From the NCBI GenBank assembly GCA_039908345.1, contig JAMOBD010000021.1, forward strand, positions 1 through 41,106: DNA of 41,106 nt, written 5' to 3'. The stretch is from Magnetospirillum sp. WYHS-4 (GTDB taxonomy: Bacteria; Pseudomonadota; Alphaproteobacteria; Rhodospirillales; GLO-3). This document shows positions 35,219 through 41,106 of the stretch, piece after piece; the stretch's first letter is position 1, and every line of letters begins with the position of its first letter. Both the position numbers and the translations under genes were made by a program. The notes under the pieces were generated by a model, which saw nothing but the letters and a program-made list of their open reading frames with translations, searched no databases and was not told where the DNA came from.

Positions 35219-35371
35219 TCAGCGCGGAACAACGGCAGCGCCGATGGCAAGCAGGCGATCCGCCAGATCGATCCCTTGGTGCTGCGCGGCCTGGGTCATG
35301 GTCTCCCCGGTCAGCCGGTCCAGTTCCCCGGCTAGGCGGCGAGTTTTCTCGTTCTTGATGTTCGGGGACAT
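35219..35371 (-). pseudogene. Internally shortened VapB-type (Rv0623-like) antitoxin
   Basis: A 50-residue frame with a good start: MSPNIKNEKTRRLAGELDRL then TGETMTQAA, the classic N-terminus of Rv0623/PSK-type VapB antitoxins. It jumps straight to ADRLLAIGAAVVPR, which resembles the later '...LADRLLAIG' part of full-length family members (about 80-85 residues). The middle helix of arginine-rich sequence is therefore missing, and so is the C-terminal toxin-binding tail. AAGGGG precedes ATG 35371. No VapC toxin follows; the next gene, DUF2817, converges and abuts. It is probably a decayed module, though it could still be translated. Confidence 0.7.
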
Positions 35372-35612
35372 GGGCTTCTACCCCTTCTACCTCACCGTTC
35401 TGCCATAGCAGAACATGGTTCCTCGACGTTTCGAATGGAATTGGCGGATGATCTTGCCGGAAGACCGGAGGCTGCGTTGTCGGCCCTCTCACAAGTGGCG
35501 AGGGGGCTTTCTCATCCGATCTCGACCAACCCATGAACTTCCGAGAATTCCACTTGCGACGTCGAAGAGCCTTTAATCTCCGGTCAAGAATTGTTGACTA
35601 GGATAGGCGGGA
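35372..35612. other. Intergenic region between VapB remnant and type I secretion genes
   Basis: These 241 bp hold the hairpin at 35483-35510 and, near the end, TTGACT (35594-35599) and TATACT-like DNA around 35643, which are too far apart to be one promoter. A 53-codon frame from ATG 35415 is arginine-rich, lacks a ribosome binding site and resembles nothing I know. I see no RNA gene. Confidence 0.5.
35483..35510 (+). terminator. GC-rich hairpin with short T-run (terminator or REP-like)
   Basis: GCCCTC plus TCAC (35483-35492) pairs with GTGG and GAGGGGGC (35495-35507) with one bulge, followed by TTTCTC. It resembles both a Rho-independent terminator and common alphaproteobacterial REP-type palindromes. 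It is 265 bp beyond the DUF2817 stop, so its target is unclear. Confidence 0.3.
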
Positions 35613-37472
35613 ATGCCGCTTTCGCCCTGCGAATCGGCGCAGTATACTGGTGCGCAAATGGCCAATCCGTCCGCCCGATCCTGGCTGGGGCCTTTCGTGA
35701 AGCTCCTGCGGCCGACCTTCCGCGAGGTCGTGGTGATGTCGTTTTTCGTCAACATCCTCGCCCTGGCCGTTCCCGTCTTCGTGATGCAGGTCTACGACCG
35801 CGTCCTTTCCAGCGGCGGTATCAGCACCCTGCAGGGCTTGGTGGTGGGGGTGGGAGTCATCCTGCTGTTCGATTACGTGCTGCGTCAGTCCCGGGCCCGC
35901 ATCATGCAGACGGTGGCGCTCCGGGTCGACGTGCTGGTCGGCCGGCAACTCTTCGAGAAAATCACCGCCCTGCCGTTGCAGATGCTCGAATCCAAGCCGG
36001 CCGGCTATTGGCAATCCCTGTTCCGCGACGTGGACGTGGTGCGCAACACCCTGTCCGGGGCGGCGGCGCTGCTGGTCGCCGATTTGCCCTTCGCGGTGCT
36101 GTTCCTGGTCCTGGCCTTCACCATCGCCCAACCCATCGCCTGGGTCTTCCTGGTCATCATGCCCCTGTTCATGCTGGTCGCCTGGCGTTCGGCCGGGGTC
36201 ATGAACGACGCCAACAAGGCCGAACGGCAAAGCACCCTGTCCCGCGACGCCTTGGTCGCCGAGATCATCGCGGGGCGCACCACCGTGAAGGCCCTGGGGC
36301 TCGATCAGGCCATGCGGCCGATCTGGGAGGACAAGCACGCGGAGAACATCGAAGCCTCGATCCAGCGGGGCGCCAAGACCGACGGCTACGCCAACCTGGG
36401 CCAGACCCTGACCCTGGTCACATCGGTGGTGCTGACGACCGTGGGCTCGATCGCCATCATCGGCCAGCATCTGACCATGGGGGCGCTGATCGCCACCAAC
36501 ATGCTGAGCAGCCGCCTGCTGGGACCCCTGAACCAGTTGGTCGGGCAGTGGCGGGCCTATTCCTCCTTCCGTCAGTCGGTGGAAAGGCTGGGGGAAATCT
36601 TCGAGGCTTCTGCAGATCGCCGCGAGAGCGAGGTGAAACTCCAGCGTCCCAAGGGCAACATCACCCTGGAGAACGTCACCTACGCCTATTCAGAAGGCGC
36701 CAAGCCAGTCGTGGAAGGCGTCCAGTTGTCCATCAAGGCCGGCGGCATCCACGCCCTGGTCGGGCGCAACGGCAGCGGCAAGACCACCCTGCTCAAGTTG
36801 ATCCAGGGACTTTACAAGCCGAAATCGGGCCGGGTGCTGCTGGACGGTGCCGACATCGGCCAGTTCGGTCGTTACGAACTGGCCGACTGGATCGGCTACG
36901 TGCCGCAGGAATGCGTGCTGTTCCAGGGTACGGTCCGTGCCAACATCGCCCACCGCCATCCCGACGCCAGCGACGAGGAAATCGTCCGCGCCGCCACCCA
37001 GGCGGGTGTGCACGAGTTCATCATCGACCTGCCGGACGGCTACGCCAGCGACATCGGCGAGGCGGGCCGTCGTCTGTCGGGCGGCCAGCGCCAGCGCATC
37101 GCCGTGGCCCGTGCCCTGATCGGCGATCCGCCGGTACTGCTGCTGGACGAGCCGTCGAGCAGCCTCGACCGCCAGGCCGAGATCGAACTGCGCGACACCC
37201 TGGTGGCGCTCAGCGCCGAGCGGACCGTGATCATCGTCACCCACAGCCCGATCATGCTCGCGGCCTGCGACAATCTGGTGGCCCTGGACGGCGGCCGGGT
37301 GGCGATCTCGGGCCCGGCCAAGGACATCCTGCCCAAGATCTTCGGCGGTACCGTCACGCCGCGCGGCCCCCGTCCGGTGGGCGGCGATCCGGCCCAGTTC
37401 CGCGGGCGCCCGGCCACGTCGCCGGGCGGCGAGGACGGCGGAAACGTCACCGGCTTCCGGAGGGTGCCATGA
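35613..37472 (+). CDS. Type I secretion ABC transporter (fused permease-ATPase)
   Basis: A 619-residue transporter of the PrtD/HlyB class without a C39 peptidase domain. The membrane domain spans about residues 40-320 and starts VVVMSFFVNILALAVPVFVMQVYDRV, a phrase typical of RTX-type exporters. The ATPase domain has Walker A GRNGSGKTT (from residue 384), signature LSGGQRQR (from residue 488) and Walker B VLLLDEPSS. It should export a protein across both membranes with the adaptor encoded next, and with a TolC-like protein not present here. The start at 35613 has AGGATAGGCGGG upstream; ATG 35658 gives a shorter, more typical N-terminus. No substrate gene (RTX repeats) is in the window. Confidence 0.93.
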   Translation: MPLSPCESAQYTGAQMANPSARSWLGPFVKLLRPTFREVVVMSFFVNILALAVPVFVMQVYDRVLSSGGISTLQGLVVGVGVILLFDYVLRQSRARIMQTVALRVDVLVGRQLFEKITALPLQMLESKPAGYWQSLFRDVDVVRNTLSGAAALLVADLPFAVLFLVLAFTIAQPIAWVFLVIMPLFMLVAWRSAGVMNDANKAERQSTLSRDALVAEIIAGRTTVKALGLDQAMRPIWEDKHAENIEASIQRGAKTDGYANLGQTLTLVTSVVLTTVGSIAIIGQHLTMGALIATNMLSSRLLGPLNQLVGQWRAYSSFRQSVERLGEIFEASADRRESEVKLQRPKGNITLENVTYAYSEGAKPVVEGVQLSIKAGGIHALVGRNGSGKTTLLKLIQGLYKPKSGRVLLDGADIGQFGRYELADWIGYVPQECVLFQGTVRANIAHRHPDASDEEIVRAATQAGVHEFIIDLPDGYASDIGEAGRRLSGGQRQRIAVARALIGDPPVLLLDEPSSSLDRQAEIELRDTLVALSAERTVIIVTHSPIMLAACDNLVALDGGRVAISGPAKDILPKIFGGTVTPRGPRPVGGDPAQFRGRPATSPGGEDGGNVTGFRRVP

Positions 37473-38758
37473 ACCGCCTGGATGCCCTGGTCGCCTCCCA
37501 CCCGCTGCCGACATGGCGCTCGTTGGCCTGGCCGGTGATGATCCTGGTGACCTTGATGGCCGTCTGGTCCCGCTTCGCCCAGTTGGACGAGGTGGCGATC
37601 GCCATCGGCGAAGTGGTTCCCCAGGGCAAGGTGAAGGTCGTCCAGCACCTGGAAGGCGGCATCATTCTGCAAATCTTCGTCACCGAGGGCGCGCGGGTGT
37701 CCGAGGGCGAGCCCTTGCTCCTGCTCGACCTGGGGGCGACGGAGGCCAATCGCGCCGAACTGCAGGTGCGGCTCGACAGCTCGATCCTGGAAAGGGCCCG
37801 CCTGCAGGCCGAAGCCGAAGGCGGCACGCCCAAGTTCCCGCGCGACGTGGCGGAACGCCGTCCCTCGCAGTTGGCTGCCGAAATCAACAACTACGAGGCG
37901 CGCAAGCGCCAGTTGGGCTCCAAGCTCAGCGTGCTGCGCGAACAGGTGCGCCAGAAGGAACTGGAAGTCGACGAATTGGACGCCAAGCGTCGGGCCGCGG
38001 CCCGCAACCTGAAGCTTTCCCAGGAACGGCGCACCATGTCGGAAGGGCTGCTGTCCAAGGGCCTGACCGCCAGGATGGACCATCTGTCCCTGGAAGCCGA
38101 CACCGAACGTCTGCAGGGCGAGGTGAACAGCCTGGAATCCTCGATTCCGCGCACCAAGGCGGCCATCGCGGAAGCCAAGGAGCGCGTCCTGGCGGAGGAG
38201 AACGCCTTCCGCCGCGAGGCCCGCGAGGAACTGGGCAAATCGGAACAGGCCATCGGCCGCGTCCAGGAACTTCTCAACGAGGCCACCCGCCAAGGCGTGC
38301 GCGCCGAAATCAAGAGCCCCATCGACGGCATCGTCAAGAACATGCGCTACCACACCCTGGGCGGCGTGGTGAAGGCGGGCGAGCCGATCCTGGAACTCGT
38401 CCCCATCGGCGAGAATCTGGTCATCGAGGCCAAGCTGAACCCCACCGACCGCGGCTACGTGCGCGAGGATCAGGACGCCATGGTCAAGGTGTCCACCTAC
38501 GACTACGCCCGCTACGGCGGCCTGGAAGGCAAGGTGGTCATGGTGGCCCCCGATTCCAGCACCGACGACAAGGGGAATCCCTTCTTTCGCGTCGTCGTCC
38601 AGACGGACAAGACCTATCTGGGCAAGCACGAGGGCGAACTGCCCATCATGCCCGGCATGCAGGCCACCGTGGATATCCGCACCGGACAGAAGTCGGTGCT
38701 GGAATATCTGGTCAAGCCGGTGCTCAAACTCCGCCACGAGGCTTTCCGGGAACGGTAG
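37469..38758 (+). CDS. HlyD-family type I secretion adaptor (membrane fusion protein)
   Basis: A 429-residue periplasmic adaptor. One membrane helix (about 18-36) is followed by the lipoyl-like half motif VVQHLEGGIILQIFVTEGAR, a long coiled coil (about 95-285) and the second lipoyl half with IKSPIDGIVKNMRYHTLGGV. The beta-barrel portion ends in RTGQKSVLEYLVKPVLKL, the standard HlyD-family C-terminus. It links the inner-membrane ABC exporter to an outer-membrane channel. ATG 37469 overlaps the ABC gene stop (ATGA), with GGAGGGTG upstream. The genes form a two-gene operon. Confidence 0.95.
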   Translation: MNRLDALVASHPLPTWRSLAWPVMILVTLMAVWSRFAQLDEVAIAIGEVVPQGKVKVVQHLEGGIILQIFVTEGARVSEGEPLLLLDLGATEANRAELQVRLDSSILERARLQAEAEGGTPKFPRDVAERRPSQLAAEINNYEARKRQLGSKLSVLREQVRQKELEVDELDAKRRAAARNLKLSQERRTMSEGLLSKGLTARMDHLSLEADTERLQGEVNSLESSIPRTKAAIAEAKERVLAEENAFRREAREELGKSEQAIGRVQELLNEATRQGVRAEIKSPIDGIVKNMRYHTLGGVVKAGEPILELVPIGENLVIEAKLNPTDRGYVREDQDAMVKVSTYDYARYGGLEGKVVMVAPDSSTDDKGNPFFRVVVQTDKTYLGKHEGELPIMPGMQATVDIRTGQKSVLEYLVKPVLKLRHEAFRER

Positions 38759-38777
38759 GGCTTCTTCAGGTCGAACA

Positions 38778-38978
38778 CGCTACGATGCAGCCCTATTGGC
38801 GGTGCTGAAGGAAATCGCCGCCGATCCCTTCGCTCCATGTGCCAAGGCGAAGAAGCTGACCGGCCATCCAGGATTTCGGGCGCGGCATGGCGACTGGCGG
38901 GCGGTCTACCGCTTGGACCTGGAGACCGAGGAAATGGTGGTGGACCGCGTGGGCCATAGACGGGAGGTATACAGATGA
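38778..38978 (+). pseudogene. RelE/ParE-family toxin lacking its 5' end
   Basis: The frame reads RYDAALLAVLKEIAADPF, then KAKKLTGHPGFRARHGDWRA and VYRL...VVDRVGHRREVYR, the C-terminal two-thirds of a RelE-type mRNA interferase. The initial strand and helix (normally about 20-25 residues starting with Met) are absent: upstream DNA in this frame runs into the end of the HlyD gene. The only in-frame start is TTG 38796, without a ribosome binding site. The stop TGA overlaps the ATG of the XRE gene, so toxin-antitoxin coupling is preserved but the toxin is probably inactive. Confidence 0.75.
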
Positions 38979-39358
38979 ACACGATTGTTCCCCTTGTCGA
39001 GACGGCGAAGACCGTCACCCTGAATCGCGCCGACTATGAGGCGCTTTTGGAGGCCCTGGAAGACGCGGAGACCGCCGCCACGCTGAATGCCAACGCCGCG
39101 AAGGAACGGGCAGCCGGGAAGGCGGCCTACCGCGCCGACTGCCTGTCTGTCGGATTGGTCGAGCGGATGCTGGCCGGCGAAAGTCCGGTGCGGGTGTGGC
39201 GTGAGCATCGAGGCTTGACCTCGAAGGCCCTGGCCGAAGCCGCCGGCCTGCCGCGCGGTTACCTGTCCGAGATAGAGACCGGCAAGAAGCCGGGCAGCCT
39301 CTCCGCTCTCAAGAGATTGGCGGAGGTCCTTCGCGTCGGGTTGGATGACATCACGTAA
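38975..39358 (+). CDS. XRE-family antitoxin/regulator
   Basis: A 127-residue protein. The N-terminal half (VTLNRADYEALLEALEDAE, with an Ala/Glu-rich helix) resembles the toxin-binding part of RelB/HigA-like antitoxins. The C-terminal half is a Cro/CI helix-turn-helix: VWREHRGLTSKALAEAAGLP, then RGYLSEIETGKKPGSLSALK. ATG 38975 overlaps the toxin remnant's stop (ATGA), with GGGAGG in the remnant as its ribosome binding site. It should bind its own promoter, but the original promoter upstream of the toxin is probably lost with the toxin's 5' end. Confidence 0.88.
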   Translation: MNTIVPLVETAKTVTLNRADYEALLEALEDAETAATLNANAAKERAAGKAAYRADCLSVGLVERMLAGESPVRVWREHRGLTSKALAEAAGLPRGYLSEIETGKKPGSLSALKRLAEVLRVGLDDIT

Positions 39359-39533
39359 CAGCGAATCGGCGGGAATCCTGCCGCTGAACCTCCTCCGCCG
39401 TCGCCCGGCGGTAAGCCTTCGGCGCCGTTCATCTTTTCTAAATCTTCGTGTAGGTTAATAGCAGAATCGCCGGGCAGCCGTGGCCGGCGCCGTGGCCGGG
39501 GTGTCCCGGCGCGAACGGGGTACGGGGACCAGA

Positions 39534-40328
39534 ATGTCCATCTCCACGATCATCGCCATCGTCCTCTCCTACGTCCTGTTCATCGGGTCGGTGCTGATTT
39601 CCACCAGCAACTGGAAGGCCTTCATCGACCTGCCCAGCGCGGTGATGGTGGTAGGCGGCACCATGGCCGGGACCTTCATGTCCTACGAGGCCCGCTACGT
39701 CATCTTGTCCCTGAAGCTGATCGCCAAGGTCATCGCCACGCCGCGGGTCGGGCGCAACGTGCTGAAGGCCGAAGTCGGACGGATCATCAAGTGGGCTTAC
39801 GCCGTGCAGAAGAACGGCATGCCGGGCCTGGAAGCCGAAGCCGGCAAGGCGGTGAAGGGCGACCGCTTCCTGAAGTTCGGCATGGAGGCCGTGCTTAGCG
39901 GCTACACCGGCCAGGAAGTGCGCGACATCCTCACCACCATGATCGAAAGCACCTACGGCCGCAACACGGTGCCGGTCAACATCCTGAAGAACATGGCCGC
40001 CGCCGCGCCCGCCTTCGGCATGATCGGCACCCTGGTGGGCCTTATCATCATGCTGGACAACATGGGCGGCGATCCGGCGGGGCTGGGCAAGGGCATGGCG
40101 GTGGCCCTCATCACCACGCTCTACGGCGTGCTGTTGGCGCGCCTGGTGTTCCTGCCGGTCGCCTCCAAGGTCTTGCAGCGGGAACAGATCGTGCGTTTCC
40201 GCAACTACCTGGTCATGGAAGGCCTGTGCCTGCTGGCCGACCGCAAGAGCCCGCGCTACATCCAGGATCGCATGAACAGCTTCCTGGATCCGTCCCTGCA
40301 CTTCAACATCGACAAGATGAAGGGCTGA
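39534..40328 (+). CDS. motA: Flagellar motor stator protein MotA/PomA
   Basis: A 264-residue stator with four membrane helices: about residues 5-25 and 31-50, and the later pair AAAPAFGMIGTLVGLIIML and GKGMAVALITTLYGVLLARL. The PAFGMIGTLVGLI segment holds the conserved prolines that contact MotB, and the cytoplasmic loop contains charged residues that touch FliG. The overall form is close to PomA (about 254 residues) rather than the longer E. coli MotA. ATG 39534 has CGGGGACCAG upstream; a GTG at 39480 in frame would add 18 basic residues and is less likely. It is followed 10 bp later by motB. Confidence 0.93.
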   Translation: MSISTIIAIVLSYVLFIGSVLISTSNWKAFIDLPSAVMVVGGTMAGTFMSYEARYVILSLKLIAKVIATPRVGRNVLKAEVGRIIKWAYAVQKNGMPGLEAEAGKAVKGDRFLKFGMEAVLSGYTGQEVRDILTTMIESTYGRNTVPVNILKNMAAAAPAFGMIGTLVGLIIMLDNMGGDPAGLGKGMAVALITTLYGVLLARLVFLPVASKVLQREQIVRFRNYLVMEGLCLLADRKSPRYIQDRMNSFLDPSLHFNIDKMKG

Positions 40329-40338
40329 GGTCGGGACC

Positions 40339-41106
40339 ATGGGCGGCGCATCGGTTCCCGAAGAACAGGAAGAATGCGAAGACTGGCTCGTCACCTATGC
40401 CGACACGGTGACCCTGGTCCTGACGTTCTTCGTGCTGCTGCTCAGCATGGCGGACTTCGACAAGGGCAAGTTCGAGAAGACCATGAACGCCATGACCGAG
40501 GAAATGGGTCTGGGCGCCAAGCAGTCGGACACCTCGATCCTCAAGCAGGCCATGCAGGACATCACCGACACCCTGGACAAGGGCAAGGCGGTGGAACTGG
40601 GCAACGACGAAAAGGGGCTGGTGATGGAATTCGCCAGTTCGGCCTTCTTCAAGATCGGTTCGGCGGAAATCCAGGATGGCGTGACGACCCTCCTGACCGC
40701 CATGGCCGAAACCTTCAGCGAGGAACGCTACAAGGGATTCATCATCGAACTGGAAGGCCATACCGACGACAGTCCGATCAGAAGCGTCCATTTTCCCTCC
40801 AACTGGGAACTGTCGACGGCGCGTGCCGCCAGCGTGGTGCGGTTCCTGGTCTCCAAGGGGGTCGATCCGCGCCGGCTCAAGGCCACCGGCTACGCCGAGA
40901 CGCGCCCCAAGGTGGACAACCGCAATCCCGACAAGACCCCCAATCCCGAGGCCCAGGCGATCAACCGCCGGGTGTTGGCCCGCATCTATCCGATGACGCC
41001 CGAGGAAAAGTCGCGTCTGGTCATCAAGAAGAAGCTGCCGCCCAAGCCCGAAGGCGCCCCGGCCGCCGCACCGCCGCCGCCTGAAGCCGCAGCCCCGGCG
41101 CCGGCC
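40339..41106 (+). CDS. motB: Flagellar motor stator protein MotB (runs off the window)
   Basis: 256 codons are visible with no stop before the window ends. A short charged N-terminus (MGGASVPEEQEECEDW) precedes the single helix TYADTVTLVLTFFVLLLSMA, where D22 is the ion-binding aspartate of MotB/PomB. A plug/linker and then an OmpA-like peptidoglycan-binding domain follow (IIELEGHTDDSPI, NWELSTARAASVVRFL, RLKATGYAETRP). The C-terminus becomes Pro/Ala-rich (PEGAPAAAPPPPEAAAP). With MotA it forms the ion-driven stator. The helix phrase resembles PomB, but sodium versus proton use cannot be decided here. Confidence 0.93.
   Translation, partial: MGGASVPEEQEECEDWLVTYADTVTLVLTFFVLLLSMADFDKGKFEKTMNAMTEEMGLGAKQSDTSILKQAMQDITDTLDKGKAVELGNDEKGLVMEFASSAFFKIGSAEIQDGVTTLLTAMAETFSEERYKGFIIELEGHTDDSPIRSVHFPSNWELSTARAASVVRFLVSKGVDPRRLKATGYAETRPKVDNRNPDKTPNPEAQAINRRVLARIYPMTPEEKSRLVIKKKLPPKPEGAPAAAPPPPEAAAPAPA

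Noticed and set aside
35415-35576. 53-codon frame in the gap before the secretion operon
   Set aside because: No ribosome binding site, arginine-rich composition, and it reads through the hairpin at 35483-35510.
35591-38758. Open frame of 1055 codons spanning the secretion operon
   Set aside because: Its first 626 codons are an out-of-frame reading of the ABC transporter; only the part from 37469 (HlyD adaptor) is real.

Overview
The window (roughly two-thirds G+C, genes packed tightly on both strands) looks like an ordinary chromosomal segment of an alphaproteobacterium, most likely a Rhodospirillales member of the Magnetospirillum type. Pointers are the DivK/PleD pair, a DUF1150 protein, a CcmI-containing cytochrome c maturation cluster, a malic enzyme fused to a phosphotransacetylase-like domain, and many energy-taxis and motility genes. 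The assignment is an inference from gene content. I saw no rRNA, tRNA, CRISPR array, complete insertion sequence or prophage. No stretch of more than 300 bases lacks a gene.

Layout. 1-1788: end of murJ, then trpS and an Nfu-type Fe-S scaffold. 1985-2983: a Bax/FlgJ-like glucosaminidase. 3078-8522: overlapping ccmCDEFGHI, the cytochrome c maturation operon without ccmAB. 8524-11313 (minus): Crp/Fnr-type regulator, a 29-residue membrane peptide, DivK and PleD. 11412-12632: family 2 glycosyltransferase and a coiled-coil protein whose end overlaps convergent mutS (12592-15297). 15414-18204: a YflT-like stress protein and malic enzyme. 18206-21958 (minus): typA, a YchJ-like and a YkgJ-like protein, then ppa. 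22067-22851: pentapeptide-repeat protein and an S4 RNA-binding protein.

22879-24723 (minus) holds a chemoreceptor without a periplasmic domain followed by a free-standing Aer-type PAS protein, the arrangement of the CetA/CetB bipartite energy-taxis receptor. Next come a HAD phosphatase, a small secreted protein, a secreted FKBP-rhodanese fusion ending in Cys-Pro-Ala-Cys, a 141-bp multi-hairpin element, DUF1150, an orphan Phd antitoxin, YjbQ and a half-length GDT1/TMEM165 protein.

28579-32349 (minus) is one tight operon: DsbD_2-like membrane protein, SCO copper chaperone, cobyrinate diamide synthase, YcgN-like protein and YgjP-like metallopeptidase. Divergent from it are cbiD, cobK and a DUF2817 peptidase, so cobalamin genes sit on both sides of a 19-bp divergent gap. 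35219-39358 carries a type I secretion ABC transporter and its adaptor, flanked by decayed toxin-antitoxin genes: an internally shortened VapB on one side, and a RelE lacking its 5' end with an intact XRE antitoxin on the other. The window ends in motA and an incomplete motB.

The most interesting points are the CetAB-like pair, the FKBP-rhodanese fusion, the 29-residue peptide with a strong ribosome binding site, the multi-hairpin element, and the three antitoxin or toxin-antitoxin remnants within 12 kb.
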